A stretch of DNA of 64,000 nt from Pseudomonas mosselii (GTDB taxonomy: Bacteria; Pseudomonadota; Gammaproteobacteria; Pseudomonadales; Pseudomonadaceae), in assembly GCF_005796105.1 (NCBI RefSeq), contig NZ_VAUO01000002.1, positions 496,001 through 560,000 on the forward strand. Reading direction: 5' to 3'. The notes beneath the pieces were generated by a model. The model did not search any database and was not told the DNA's origin. It saw only the letters and a list, made by a program, of their open reading frames with translations. Positions 1 to 11,664 of this stretch are shown piece by piece (positions within the stretch are counted from its first letter, which is position 1; every line of letters starts with the position of its first letter). The translations under genes and the position numbers were made by a program.

Positions 1-2771
1 AACAAGATGGCCGGGACATCGCTCTTGCTGTCGGTAAGCGGGTCCAGTTGCAGGTCGAGGCCGCAATGACCGGCGAAAGCCATTTCCAGCACGGTGGTCA
101 GCAGACCGCCGTCGGAACGGTCATGGTAGGCCAGCAGGTGACCATCGGCGTTCAGGCCCTGGATCACGGCGAAGAAGGCCTTGAGGTCTTCGGCATCGTC
201 GACGTCCGGTGCCTGGGCAGCCAGCTTGCCGTAGGTCTGCGCGAGGATCGAGGCACCCATGCGGTTCTTGCCACGGCCCAGGTCGATCAGGATCAGGTCG
301 GTTTCGCCCTTGTCCATGCGCAGTTGCGGGGTCAGGGTGTCGCGAATATCGGTGACCGGGGCGAAGCCGCTGACGATCAGCGACATCGGCGCGGTGACGC
401 TCTTGTCGACGCCGTCCTCGCTCCACTTGGTCTTCATCGACATGGAGTCCTTGCCCACCGGAATGGTCAGGCCCAGCTCCGGGCACAGTTCCATGCCGAC
501 AGCCTTGACGGTGTCGTACAGACGCGCGTCTTCACCGGGGTGCCCGGCGGCGGACATCCAGTTGGCCGACAGCTTGATGTCGGAGAGTTTTTCGATGCGT
601 GCGCCAGCCATGTTGGTCAGCACTTCGCCGATGGCCATGCGCCCGGACGCCGGGGCATCGAGCAGTGCAAGCGGAGTGCGCTCGCCCATGGCCATGGCTT
701 CGCCGGTGTAGACATCGAAGCTGGTGGCGGTGACGGCGCAGTCGGCCACCGGTACCTGCCAAGGACCGACCATCTGGTCGCGGGCAACCAGACCGGTGAT
801 GGTACGGTCGCCGATGGTGATCAGGAAGCTCTTGCTGGCCACAGCAGGGTGGTTCAGCACGCGCTGCACCGCCTGGTCCAGGTCCAGCTGGCTCGGGTCG
901 AAGTCATCGCCAAGCTCGGCTTCGCGGGTGACCGAACGGTGCATGCGTGGCGGCTTGCCGAGCAGCACGTCCAGCGGCATGTCCACCGGGGTGTTGTCGA
1001 AGTGGCTGTCAGTCACGGTCAGGTGCGGCTCGGCTGTGGCCTCGCCAACGACCGCGAATGGGCAGCGCTCGCGTTCGCAGATGGCCTGGAAACGCTCGAA
1101 GTCCTCGGCGCTGACAGCCAGCACGTAACGCTCCTGCGACTCGTTGCTCCAGATTTCGTGCGGGGCCATGCCCGGCTCGTCATTGGGCACGTTGCGCAGC
1201 TCGAAGCGGCCGCCACGACCACCGTCGTTGACCAGCTCCGGGAAGGCGTTGGAGATACCGCCGGCGCCGACGTCGTGGATGAACGCGATCGGGTTCTTGT
1301 CACCCAGTTGCCAGCAACGGTCGATGACCTCTTGGCAACGGCGCTCCATTTCTGGGTTTTCGCGCTGTACCGAGGCGAAGTCCAGGTCAGCCGAGCTGGC
1401 ACCGGTAGCCACCGACGACGCCGCGCCGCCACCCAGGCCGATCAGCATGGCCGGGCCACCGAGCACGATCAGCTTGGCGCCCACGGTGATTTCGCCTTTT
1501 TGCACGTGGTCTTCACGGATGTTACCCATGCCGCCTGCGAGCATGATCGGCTTGTGGTAGCCGCGCACTTCCTCACCACGAGGGGTGTTGATGCTTTGCT
1601 CGAAGGTACGGAAGTAGCCGGTCAGCGCCGGGCGCCCGAACTCGTTGTTGAACGCCGCGCCACCGAGCGGGCCTTCGACCATGATGTCCAGGGCATCGAC
1701 GATGCGTTCAGGCTTGCCGTAGGCCTGCTCCCACGGCTGTTCGAAGCCAGGGATACGCAGGTTGGAGACCGTGAAGCCGGTCAGGCCGGCCTTTGGCTTG
1801 GCGCCACGGCCGGTAGCGCCTTCGTCGCGGATCTCGCCGCCGGAGCCGGTGGAGGCGCCGGAGAACGGGGCGATGGCAGTCGGGTGGTTGTGGGTCTCGA
1901 CCTTCATCAGAATGTGCACCGGCTCCTGCACCGCGCCGTACTGGCGGGTCTCAGGGTTCGGGAAGAAGCGGCCAGCGACGCTACCGACGATCACCGAAGC
2001 GTTGTCCTTGTAGGCGGACAGCACGCCTTCGCTGTGCATCTGGTAGGTGTTCTTGATCATGCCGAACAGGCTCTTCTCTTGCGCCTGGCCGTCGATGTCC
2101 CAGCTGGCGTTGAAGATCTTGTGGCGGCAGTGCTCGGAGTTGGCCTGGGCGAACATCATCAGTTCGATGTCGTTCGGGTTGCGCGCAAGGCCCTGGAAGG
2201 CGTTGACCAGATAGTCGATCTCGTCCTCGGCCAGGGCCAGGCCCAGGTCGATGTTGGCTTGCGCCAGCGCCGCGCGGCCACCGCCGAGCACGTCCACCGA
2301 GGTCATTGGCTTGGGCTGGGCGTGGCTGAACAGGTCAGCGGCGTCTTCAAGCTTGGCCAGTACGCGCTGGGTCATGCGGTCGTGCAACTCGGCGGCGATC
2401 AGCTGAGCGTCGGCGTCGGACAGGTTGCCGGCAACATAGTAGGCGATGCCGCGTTCCAGACGCTGGATCGACTGCAAGCCGCAGTTATGGGCGATGTCGC
2501 TGGCCTTGGATGCCCACGGCGAGATGGTGCCCAGGCGCGGCACGACCAGGAACAGGCGACCGGTAGGCGCCTGCACCGGCACGCTCGGGCCGTACTTGAG
2601 CAGACGGCCCAGCACCTGCTGCTGGTCAGCGGTCAGCTCGCCGTCGACGTCGGCGAAATGGGCGAATTCGGCATACAAACCAGTAACAGCGGGGACTTTC
2701 TGGCTCAGTTGCTCGAGTAATTTACCGTGGCGAAAGGCAGAAAGGGCAGGAGCGCCGCGCAGGATCAACAT
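1..2771 (-). CDS. purL: Phosphoribosylformylglycinamidine synthase, N-terminal part (runs off the left edge)
   Basis: Fourth step of de novo purine synthesis: converts FGAR to FGAM using glutamine and ATP, in the cytoplasm. About 923 codons are visible of the roughly 1300 usual for the single-chain proteobacterial enzyme. The N-terminal PurS-like region, the linker and most of the synthetase core are present; the C-terminal glutaminase lies outside the window. The start is the ATG read from 2771, giving [17 protein letters not shown], which is typical of Pseudomonas PurL. mltF is divergent. A very long open frame on the opposite strand is only a shadow of this GC-rich gene. Confidence 0.95.
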   Translation of the reverse strand, partial: MLILRGAPALSAFRHGKLLEQLSQKVPAVTGLYAEFAHFADVDGELTADQQQVLGRLLKYGPSVPVQAPTGRLFLVVPRLGTISPWASKASDIAHNCGLQSIQRLERGIAYYVAGNLSDADAQLIAAELHDRMTQRVLAKLEDAADLFSHAQPKPMTSVDVLGGGRAALAQANIDLGLALAEDEIDYLVNAFQGLARNPNDIELMMFAQANSEHCRHKIFNASWDIDGQAQEKSLFGMIKNTYQMHSEGVLSAYKDNASVIVGSVAGRFFPNPETRQYGAVQEPVHILMKVETHNHPTAIAPFSGASTGSGGEIRDEGATGRGAKPKAGLTGFTVSNLRIPGFEQPWEQAYGKPERIVDALDIMVEGPLGGAAFNNEFGRPALTGYFRTFEQSINTPRGEEVRGYHKPIMLAGGMGNIREDHVQKGEITVGAKLIVLGGPAMLIGLGGGAASSVATGASSADLDFASVQRENPEMERRCQEVIDRCWQLGDKNPIAFIHDVGAGGISNAFPELVNDGGRGGRFELRNVPNDEPGMAPHEIWSNESQERYVLAVSAEDFERFQAICERERCPFAVVGEATAEPHLTVTDSHFDNTPVDMPLDVLLGKPPRMHRSVTREAELGDDFDPSQLDLDQAVQRVLNHPAVASKSFLITIGDRTITGLVARDQMVGPWQVPVADCAVTATSFDVYTGEAMAMGERTPLALLDAPASGRMAIGEVLTNMAGARIEKLSDIKLSANWMSAAGHPGEDARLYDTVKAVGMELCPELGLTIPVGKDSMSMKTKWSEDGVDKSVTAPMSLIVSGFAPVTDIRDTLTPQLRMDKGETDLILIDLGRGKNRMGASILAQTYGKLAAQAPDVDDAEDLKAFFAVIQGLNADGHLLAYHDRSDGGLLTTVLEMAFAGHCGLDLQLDPLTDSKSDVPAIL

Positions 2772-2901
2772 CGTCGGGACAGCCTCAGGGAAGGGGTGTG
2801 CTTAGAGGCCGTGCATTCTAGCCTAAATCGCAGGCTTTCGGCACCCGCTCTACGCCAATGCTGCCGGGCGGTGGAACCGGACCTTGGGGTCAAAAAAGCA
2901 G

Positions 2902-4518
<1,617 letters not shown>

Positions 4519-4682
4519 ACATGCTAAGGCGAGCGCCTCGGCGCTACGCCCGGTCCGTGCTTTCCCTTCACTTTGAGCGCCAGGCCATGTGACCACCTGA
4601 GCGCCAGGCATGACATAACTACCACCTACCCTCCCGGCACCTCGGCCAACCTCGCGAACCCAAGAACCACGAGAGCACTGCC

Positions 4683-7661
4683 ATGGGTTTGCAACTACCG
4701 ATGTCCGAGGTCCAACAGCACCTGCGTGAACTGGCCCAATCACTGATCACGGCGTGTCCGGACATGCGTCAAATGGCGCGTGACACCGCCATCGCTATCC
4801 TGCACAAGCACGGGCAGCCAGCGCTGAACCCCGACCATGTCCACCTCAATCGCTTCCAGACGGCGCAGAGCAGCCCGAGAACCTTCAGTGGCTGGGAGCA
4901 CCACGACGCGCCGATCCAGTCGTTCACGCTGCCGCAACTGGTGATGCACCGTTTCGATGTCCAAGATCAGGACAACAGCGACTTGCTCAGCTACCTGGCC
5001 GGGTTCTACAAGGATGGGCCGGGCCGGGACGTCTATGACGAACACAACGAGATACCCATCCAGCCCAAGGATGTACTCGAGGACTTCTGGCAGATCGACT
5101 TCAGCCGCCTGTTCCACGAGCAGCTCGAGACGTTCTGGCAGCGCAGCAGCGACAGCTACCGCCTGCTAGCCAAAGTGAACTTTCTCGCCAAGGTCGTCGA
5201 GGTTTGCGCCGCCGCGCCTGACAGTGCCTTGGCCCACTGTGCCCGAGAGGTCGCCACGGCACTCACCGGACTGAACCTGCAAGCCCCCACCCTCGAACAG
5301 TTACACCAGCTCAAGATCGCCGATGCCGGTTATCGGGTCTGCACCCTGGACATCGCCGGCTACGTGGCCAGCGATTGGCTGCGCATCGAAATGCAGGACG
5401 GCCGCCAGTTGCTGTACACGCCGGGCGAGGAGACCGCGCTGCAACTGTTCGCAGGCACCCACGAGCTGTATTGGTGGGTGCTCAACCACACCAACTACGC
5501 CGACAACCGCACGCGCTTCATGAGCCACTTCCCGTTATCGGCCAACGACAATTCAGCGCCGAACACCCAGCTCAACCACATGATCGACCTGCTGTTCTTC
5601 AACTGGGGCGGCCATGATCATCAGTGCCTGAACCAGCTCGACACCACCGTCGAGACAGACGCCTTCAGCCACCTGCGCGACGCGGCCCAACAGCGCATGC
5701 GCGATGATGCGCACTTTGCCCTGCGCTCGAACGGCGACTTGCGCAAACAGCTTTGGATCGGTTACCTGGAAGCCTTCGCCAGCATCAGCGGGCCACTGGC
5801 AGCACTAGACTGGCCCGTCGCACTCGCCGCGGTGGGGGCCGGGATTGCCGACATGGGCTTGAGCATCGACCAGGCGGTCAACGGCCACACCACTGGCGAG
5901 CGCAAGCATGGCGTCACCCAGGCGATCTTCGCGGCCATCGACACCCTGTTCAATGCCGCCATGCTCGCCAACGCGGCAGCCACGGTCGATGTCGAATCTG
6001 TGCGTGAGCCGGGGCTCGAAGTGCCTGCCGATGAACCGGCGCCGCTGGAGCCGATACCCACTGAGGATGACACCACCGATGCGCAGTACGATGCCCGCGA
6101 AGACGAACCGGCTAGCCACGCGGAGATCGAATCCTGGGTCCCTTCCCCGTTCAGGCCCGAACCTCCACAAACAGTGCTGGTCCCGTACCAAACCAATGTG
6201 ATCCTCAGCGCCTCGCCAGACAGTGGTGGCGAGCTAGGCATCTACCTGCAGGGCGGCGACTTCTATGCGCTGATCGACCAACAGCCTTACCAAGTACGCT
6301 ATGTCAAGGAGATGCAAACCTGGGTGGTGGTTGACCCGGAAAACCCTTGGTCTTTCTACCGCCATATCCCGATCGCGATGAACGCGCAAGGGCAGTGGCA
6401 ACCCCTTGAACGCGCAGCCCTCAAAGGCGGCATGATACCGCGCAAGCTACTGAACCTCTGGGGCCGGGTGGCGCCCCGTGGCCTACCGGCACCACTTGCG
6501 GCCAACGCTTACGAAATTCCCCTCGAGATGCGCCCCACACTCAAGGCTGCGGCCAACTCGCCACATCAGGATTTGGCACTGAGCGGCGGTCTGGCCAGCC
6601 TGGATGAGCAGATCGAAAACAGCTACGCCACGTTTCGCAGCCTGCGTGACAAACTGGCCAGCGATGCCCAGGCGTTTCTCGACGCCGCGCAACCTCCTGC
6701 CAGGCCTGCGCTCCCCGAACTGCCGAGCGATGCACCGCCCAAGCAGGTCCTGCGTGCGCTGCTGGAGAACAGTGACGGCGTGGTGATCGGCGAAGGGCAT
6801 TCACAGCTCGGTAGCAAGCAGTTACTGATCGACAATATGAAGCTGCTACGTCGAGAGAAGGTCAAGGTGCTCTATCTGGAACACTTCATGACCGATTTCC
6901 ATCAGGCAGATCTCGATGTATTCAACCGTACCGGGAGGATGCCCGCCGACTTGAGGGCTTACGCCCGGAATCTGGACGCTGGGTTCGGCTTGGATCGCAC
7001 TGGTCGCTACACCTTCGAAAACGTGCTGATCGAAGCGCAGCGCAATGGTATCCGCGTGCAAGCCATCGACTGCATGGCCAGCTACAGGCAGGCTTGGGAC
7101 CCGGCGCCTTCACCGGTGATCCGCCAGCAGATGATGAATTTCTATGCCCATGAGGTGATCGCGGCCGATCAGGCGCGAGCGCCGGGGCGCTGGATCGCGC
7201 TGGTCGGCAATTCCCACGCCAATACCTTCGAAGGCGTGCTGGGGGTAAGCGAACTCGAAGGCGCCATCGGTTTGCGTGTACAGGACATTCTCATCGGCCA
7301 AGCCGCCAGCATCGAGGTCGATCCGGGGTTCACCACGCTCGACAACGACATGTCGCTACGCCAGGTAAAAAGCGATCTGCGCCTGCAAGTGCCAGTCCGT
7401 ACGCACCCGCCGCTGGGGGCTGACCTGGAGGCCGCACTCTGGCGCCGCGGCAACTTCACGATCGATGTTCGCGAAAATGAACCGTGCCTGATCCACCGCA
7501 GCAACACCGGCGAGTTGCTGTACACCCCGATTCTCAGGGAGGGCCCGCGGTTCTACATCTACAGGCCGAGTTGGCCATGGATCAGCGAACGCCGCCTGCG
7601 CAACCTGGCGGAGCTGCGCAACATGATGCAGCAACACGGCCTGAACTACGTGAGACTCTAA
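4683..7661 (+). CDS. Large dermonecrotic-toxin-like protein with TIKI/ChaN-like C-terminal domain
   Basis: 992 residues, no signal peptide. Residues 1 to about 450 resemble the N-terminal module (DUF6543-like, from memory) of the large Pseudomonas proteins annotated as dermonecrotic or membrane-targeted effector toxins. It has a hydrophobic Gly/Ala-rich stretch around residues 365-400. A Pro/Glu-rich linker (about 445-500) and a small beta-rich module follow. The C-terminal 300 residues carry GEGH (703-706), YLEH with E733, and GNSH (842-845). Paired GxxH motifs plus an acidic residue are the signature of the EreA/ChaN/TIKI superfamily, which includes the C2 domain of Pasteurella multocida toxin. 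It stands alone, with no immunity or secretion gene beside it, between core genes mltF and tadA, so it is probably an accessory insertion. Function is inferred, not shown. Confidence 0.7.
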   Translation: MGLQLPMSEVQQHLRELAQSLITACPDMRQMARDTAIAILHKHGQPALNPDHVHLNRFQTAQSSPRTFSGWEHHDAPIQSFTLPQLVMHRFDVQDQDNSDLLSYLAGFYKDGPGRDVYDEHNEIPIQPKDVLEDFWQIDFSRLFHEQLETFWQRSSDSYRLLAKVNFLAKVVEVCAAAPDSALAHCAREVATALTGLNLQAPTLEQLHQLKIADAGYRVCTLDIAGYVASDWLRIEMQDGRQLLYTPGEETALQLFAGTHELYWWVLNHTNYADNRTRFMSHFPLSANDNSAPNTQLNHMIDLLFFNWGGHDHQCLNQLDTTVETDAFSHLRDAAQQRMRDDAHFALRSNGDLRKQLWIGYLEAFASISGPLAALDWPVALAAVGAGIADMGLSIDQAVNGHTTGERKHGVTQAIFAAIDTLFNAAMLANAAATVDVESVREPGLEVPADEPAPLEPIPTEDDTTDAQYDAREDEPASHAEIESWVPSPFRPEPPQTVLVPYQTNVILSASPDSGGELGIYLQGGDFYALIDQQPYQVRYVKEMQTWVVVDPENPWSFYRHIPIAMNAQGQWQPLERAALKGGMIPRKLLNLWGRVAPRGLPAPLAANAYEIPLEMRPTLKAAANSPHQDLALSGGLASLDEQIENSYATFRSLRDKLASDAQAFLDAAQPPARPALPELPSDAPPKQVLRALLENSDGVVIGEGHSQLGSKQLLIDNMKLLRREKVKVLYLEHFMTDFHQADLDVFNRTGRMPADLRAYARNLDAGFGLDRTGRYTFENVLIEAQRNGIRVQAIDCMASYRQAWDPAPSPVIRQQMMNFYAHEVIAADQARAPGRWIALVGNSHANTFEGVLGVSELEGAIGLRVQDILIGQAASIEVDPGFTTLDNDMSLRQVKSDLRLQVPVRTHPPLGADLEAALWRRGNFTIDVRENEPCLIHRSNTGELLYTPILREGPRFYIYRPSWPWISERRLRNLAELRNMMQQHGLNYVRL

Positions 7662-7669
7662 CGTGCGCG

Positions 7670-8149
7670 TCAGCGCTTGGCCCGCCGCGCCTTGAAAAAC
7701 TCGCTGAGGATCGCCCCGCACGCCTCGGCCAACACGCCCCCCTCCACCATGACTCGATGGTTGAGAAAGCCTTGGCCGAAAAACTGCCCCTGGCTCTGCA
7801 CGATACCCGCTTTGGGCTCCAGGGCGCCAAACACCACGCGTGCCACCCGCGCATGCACGATCAGTCCCGCGCACATGCTGCATGGCTCAAGCGTCACGTA
7901 CAGGGTGCTACCCGGCAGCCGGTAGTTACTCGCCGCCGCCGCAGCGGCACGGATGGCGACCATTTCGGCGTGGGCGCTGGGGTCGCTGTCCAGGATCGGC
8001 CGGTTGAAGCCCTGGCCCAGCACCTGGCCATGCTGCACCAACACCGCGCCCACCGGCACCTCACCCAGCGCCGCCCCTTGGGCGGCGAGATCCAGGGCCA
8101 AGCGCATGAATTCCTGGTCGCGGCTGCGATCAATGATCTGCGGGCGCAT
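7670..8149 (-). CDS. tadA: tRNA-specific adenosine deaminase
   Basis: Deaminates A34 to inosine in the anticodon of tRNA-Arg(ACG). A 159-residue cytoplasmic zinc enzyme with the family motifs: HAE (H60, with catalytic E62) and PCSMC (C90 and C93). The ATG at 8149 shares one base with the cumA stop (TGATG), so the two genes are translationally coupled. A GTG one codon upstream is possible but less likely. The family is also called CumB because of its position after the multicopper oxidase gene cumA in Pseudomonas. It converges with the toxin-like gene, leaving an 8-bp gap. Confidence 0.93.
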   Translation of the reverse strand: MRPQIIDRSRDQEFMRLALDLAAQGAALGEVPVGAVLVQHGQVLGQGFNRPILDSDPSAHAEMVAIRAAAAAASNYRLPGSTLYVTLEPCSMCAGLIVHARVARVVFGALEPKAGIVQSQGQFFGQGFLNHRVMVEGGVLAEACGAILSEFFKARRAKR

Positions 8150-9531
8150 CACACCACCGCGATCGCGGCCATCAGACCGGTTTCCATATGGTCGATGACA
8201 TGGCAGTGGAACATCCAGGTGCCTGGGTTATCGGCCACCAGCGCCACCTGGGCGCGTTCGTTCTTGCCCAACAGGTAGGTGTCGGTGAACCAAGGCTCGA
8301 CGATCTTGCGGCGATTGGAGGCGATTACCTTGAAACTCATGCCATGCAGGTGGATCGGATGCTGATACTGGGTCATGTTCTTCAACTCGAAGATGTAGCT
8401 ATTACCCTGTTTCAACGTGGCGATGGGGCGGTCGGCGCAGGTCTTGTCGGTGATGTCCCAGGCCTGACCGTTGATCTGCCACAGGCTCGGCGGCTTACCA
8501 TTGTCGGTGTTCACCGACACTTTGCCGACCCACTCGAAATTGAAGTTGAGCTTCTCGGCCTTCTCCAGATCCGGTTCGGCAATCGGGTTGGCCGGCAGTC
8601 GCTTGGGCCAGTCGCCAGGCGCTTGGTTGCTGGCCACCGCGCGCAGCGTACCCAGGCGCACGAAACCATCACGCAGGGAGATCTCCTCGCCCGCCTCGGG
8701 GATGCGGATCGCCAGGCAGATGCGCATGCCAGGGCCTAGCCAATATTCGTCATCCAGTGCACGCGGCGTCACGGGATTGCCGTCCAGGGCGTAGATCATC
8801 GCCTCGCAGTTGCCTTTGAGGTTGAGGCGGTAGGTCCAGGTGTTGTCCAGGTTCAGCAGGCGTACGCGCACCACCTGCCCGGCTGGCAGTTCAGTGACTG
8901 CATCGGCCTGGCCGTTGATGGTGATCAATCGGCCTGCCGTGCCGTTGCGCGCCGCCTCGCGCGGGATGCTGAACGGCAGCCAGGCGCCTTGCTCATCCAC
9001 GTGCCAGTTCTTCAGGCTCAAGGTGCGCTCATGCTGGAAGCCGGTCGGCTCGCGCTCCTCGACGATCAACGGCCCCACCAGGCCACGGCCCAGCTCCTCG
9101 GAACTGCTCACATGCGGGTGATACCAGTAGCTGCCGGCATCCGGCACGCGGAACTTGTAGTCGAAGTATTCGCCCGGTTTGACGGGCAATTGCGATACGT
9201 AGGGCACGCCGTCCATTTCCAATGGCAGGCGGATGCCATGCCAGTGGATGGTGGTTTCTACCGGCAGGTGATTGATGAAGCGTACCCGCAGCCAGGTACC
9301 CTGGCGCACCCGCAACTCAGTACCCGGTGCCGACGGGCCGAAAGCCCAGGCCTGGGTCTTGAAGCCGGGGACCAGTTCAACGTCCAACGGGGCGGCGATC
9401 AGCTCGTAGTCATGCCCGGCGTTCTCGTCCTCGACCTTGCCCAGCCAGTAACGCGCCGCGCCTCCGGCGCCCAGGCCTACCACCACCAGGCCGGTCAGGC
9501 CCTTGAGCATTTGTCGACGGGTAAAGGACAT
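8149..9531 (-). CDS. cumA: Multicopper oxidase CumA (Tat-exported)
   Basis: 460-residue periplasmic three-domain multicopper oxidase. A Tat signal (TRRQMLKG then a hydrophobic run) opens the protein. All four copper motifs are present: HWHG, WYHPH, HPIHLHG and the C-terminal HCHVIDHMETGLM, which supplies the Cys and Met environment of the type 1 copper. CumA was described in P. putida GB-1 in connection with Mn(II) oxidation; other substrates such as copper or phenolics are equally possible. The ATG at 9531 has a GAGGT about 10 nt upstream. A longer frame beginning at a TTG (9558) would put residues before the Tat motif and is less likely. Confidence 0.9.
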   Translation of the reverse strand: MSFTRRQMLKGLTGLVVVGLGAGGAARYWLGKVEDENAGHDYELIAAPLDVELVPGFKTQAWAFGPSAPGTELRVRQGTWLRVRFINHLPVETTIHWHGIRLPLEMDGVPYVSQLPVKPGEYFDYKFRVPDAGSYWYHPHVSSSEELGRGLVGPLIVEEREPTGFQHERTLSLKNWHVDEQGAWLPFSIPREAARNGTAGRLITINGQADAVTELPAGQVVRVRLLNLDNTWTYRLNLKGNCEAMIYALDGNPVTPRALDDEYWLGPGMRICLAIRIPEAGEEISLRDGFVRLGTLRAVASNQAPGDWPKRLPANPIAEPDLEKAEKLNFNFEWVGKVSVNTDNGKPPSLWQINGQAWDITDKTCADRPIATLKQGNSYIFELKNMTQYQHPIHLHGMSFKVIASNRRKIVEPWFTDTYLLGKNERAQVALVADNPGTWMFHCHVIDHMETGLMAAIAVV

Positions 9532-9738
9532 CGGTGCGGGTACCTCGTTTTCGCGCAATCAGTCTGCCAGCAGCGGCTGGCGATGAAGGGCGAATACGAT
9601 ACACCTGCATTTGCGAAATATTAAGTGAAGTCTTGCCGCAGCCCTTAGGGCCTGGCACGACGACATGCTTGCCCAAACGCTCAGTCGCTGCTTAAGTGAG
9701 CCAGTCAGGTGCCAAGGACTCGGGGGAGGCGCAGCACC

Positions 9739-11601
9739 ATGCAGCCAAACAATCGTTTACTGACGGCCAGCCTGGTGCTGGCCGTCGCACTGTTGCTGAT
9801 CCCGAAGATCATCCTGATCCAGTATTTCGCTAGCCGCTGGATCGACACCGACCCGGCAAGCCTTGCACGCTACCTACTGCAAGACCTGCTGCTGGCCACG
9901 GCGCTCTACCTGATCGCAAGGGCCCTGCTACCGCGCTACCGCGCCAGTTTCGTCACGCTCGGCCTGCTGACCGGCACCTTGCTGCTGATGCTGCTGATCG
10001 ACATGCGCGTGCGTCAGTTGTGGCTTAAGCCACTGGACTGGGCCCTGGTGCAATACAGCCTGCGACATGCCGGCGACCTGGCCTCCGGCGCACCGGTGTT
10101 TTTCAATCAGTTGGCCGGTTTTGGCCTGACCTTTCGCTTCATCGTATTGCTCATGGGGCTGGCGTGGATGGCCAGCTGGACACTGTTGGGCGTGGCGACG
10201 TACCGCGCGCACCATCGCCCCTACGCCGCCCCGAGCCGTGCCAGCCTGCTCGGACCCGGGGTGCTGCTGATAGGGTTGCTCGGCGCCGCGGCACTGACCC
10301 AGGACGCCCGCTATAACCTGAACCAGAACATCGTGGCTGGCACACTGGTCACGGCGCTACGCAGCGCAGGCCTGGGCGGCCAGGCTACACCGCAAAACCT
10401 GCTGCCCTTCGAGCAACCCGCCTATTCGCTGTCGCGCCTGCCCGACAGCAGCCGCCCCAACCCGATGCCTGGCGTGAAGAACCTGGTGTACATCGTTATG
10501 GAGTCGGTGCGCTGGAACAGCACCTTCGGTCCCGGCGTGGACACCGTACAACGTTACCCGACCCTGGCCAGGCTCGCCGAGGAAGGCTGGCTGTCCAAGG
10601 CGTACGTCAGCGTGCCCCATTCGTCCAAGGGGTACTTCTCGATCTTCACCGGCCTGCACGCATACCCGGGGGTGGAAATCAAAGAAGCCATGCCCTTGCA
10701 ACAACCCAGCGTGATTCATGCCCTGAAGCAGCAGCGCAACATGCAGGCCGTGGCGTTCAGCTCGCTGTTCCTGCAATTCGAGAACCTGGATGGTTTCTTG
10801 CGCTCCATCGGGGTGGACAAGACCTACGCGGTCGCCGACACGCTATCGGCCACACAAGGCAGCAGCTTCGGCACCAACGACGAGCACCTGTTCCTGCCCA
10901 GCATCCCTACGCTGCAAGCCATCCAGCAGTCGGGCAAGGGCTTCATCGCCCTGTACTTCCCCAGTGCGGCTCACTACCCCTACGACTGCCCAGGCAGCAC
11001 GGTGCCCACCTCGGAGCTGGACAAGTACGAAAGCTGCATCGAATCCACCGACGCGCTGATCGGACAGATGCTACAGGGCTTCGACAAGGCCGGCCTGCTC
11101 GATTCGACGCTGTTCGTGTTGGTGGGCGACCATGGCGAGTCGTTCGGCGAGCATGGCCTATTCATCCACAACTCGTCCATGCACGAGGAGGAAGTGAGTG
11201 TCCCGCTGATTTTCTGGGCCAAGGGTACGCCGCTGCCCAAACTGCAATCGACCCTCAGTCAGCAGACCGACATTGCCCCGACACTTGCCGACTTCTTCGG
11301 ATTAAGCGATGCGGCAATCGAGGTGCAAGGCGTCAGTTTGCTCAGACCACATGGCAAACGGGCGTTCTTCATGTCGACGTTCTTCGACCACCTGGCCTCG
11401 GCCTTGGTGGAATACCCGCACAAGTACGTGTACGAATACAGCTCGGACACCTTGGTCAAATATAACCTTGCCGAAGACCCGCAGGAGCGCGATCCGCAGA
11501 CAGTCTCCGGCGACGAATTCACGGCGACCAAGCACCGGCTGCTGTCGTACGACCGCTACCAGCGGGACTGGTTCGAGCACAGGCCCGAGCGCGCGGAATG
11601 A
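9739..11601 (+). CDS. LTA-synthase/phosphoethanolamine-transferase-like membrane sulfatase-fold protein
   Basis: 620 residues. About five transmembrane segments fill residues 1-180, followed by a periplasmic sulfatase-fold domain, the architecture of LtaS/OpgB/EptA-type transferases. Visible alkaline-phosphatase-superfamily elements are VMES (E255), the nucleophile region HSSKGYFS (S295/S296, where LtaS has Thr), and DHGESFGEHG (D464, H465). The ATG at 9739 follows GGGGGAGG; an upstream in-frame ATG at 9709 lacks a ribosome site. Likely transfers a phospho-headgroup onto an envelope glycan or lipid, but the substrate cannot be read from sequence. Divergent from cumA, convergent with the chemoreceptor gene. 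Confidence 0.8.
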   Translation: MQPNNRLLTASLVLAVALLLIPKIILIQYFASRWIDTDPASLARYLLQDLLLATALYLIARALLPRYRASFVTLGLLTGTLLLMLLIDMRVRQLWLKPLDWALVQYSLRHAGDLASGAPVFFNQLAGFGLTFRFIVLLMGLAWMASWTLLGVATYRAHHRPYAAPSRASLLGPGVLLIGLLGAAALTQDARYNLNQNIVAGTLVTALRSAGLGGQATPQNLLPFEQPAYSLSRLPDSSRPNPMPGVKNLVYIVMESVRWNSTFGPGVDTVQRYPTLARLAEEGWLSKAYVSVPHSSKGYFSIFTGLHAYPGVEIKEAMPLQQPSVIHALKQQRNMQAVAFSSLFLQFENLDGFLRSIGVDKTYAVADTLSATQGSSFGTNDEHLFLPSIPTLQAIQQSGKGFIALYFPSAAHYPYDCPGSTVPTSELDKYESCIESTDALIGQMLQGFDKAGLLDSTLFVLVGDHGESFGEHGLFIHNSSMHEEEVSVPLIFWAKGTPLPKLQSTLSQQTDIAPTLADFFGLSDAAIEVQGVSLLRPHGKRAFFMSTFFDHLASALVEYPHKYVYEYSSDTLVKYNLAEDPQERDPQTVSGDEFTATKHRLLSYDRYQRDWFEHRPERAE

Positions 11602-11664
11602 TGCGAAACGCGCACTTCGCGGCAGGCCGGATGGGGATCCGCCCTGCGCGATGCGCGTGGATGC

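Noticed and set aside
48..2720. 890-codon open frame on the + strand
   Set aside because: Antisense to purL; a GC-rich shadow frame with no recognisable protein features, while the opposite frame is unmistakably PurL.
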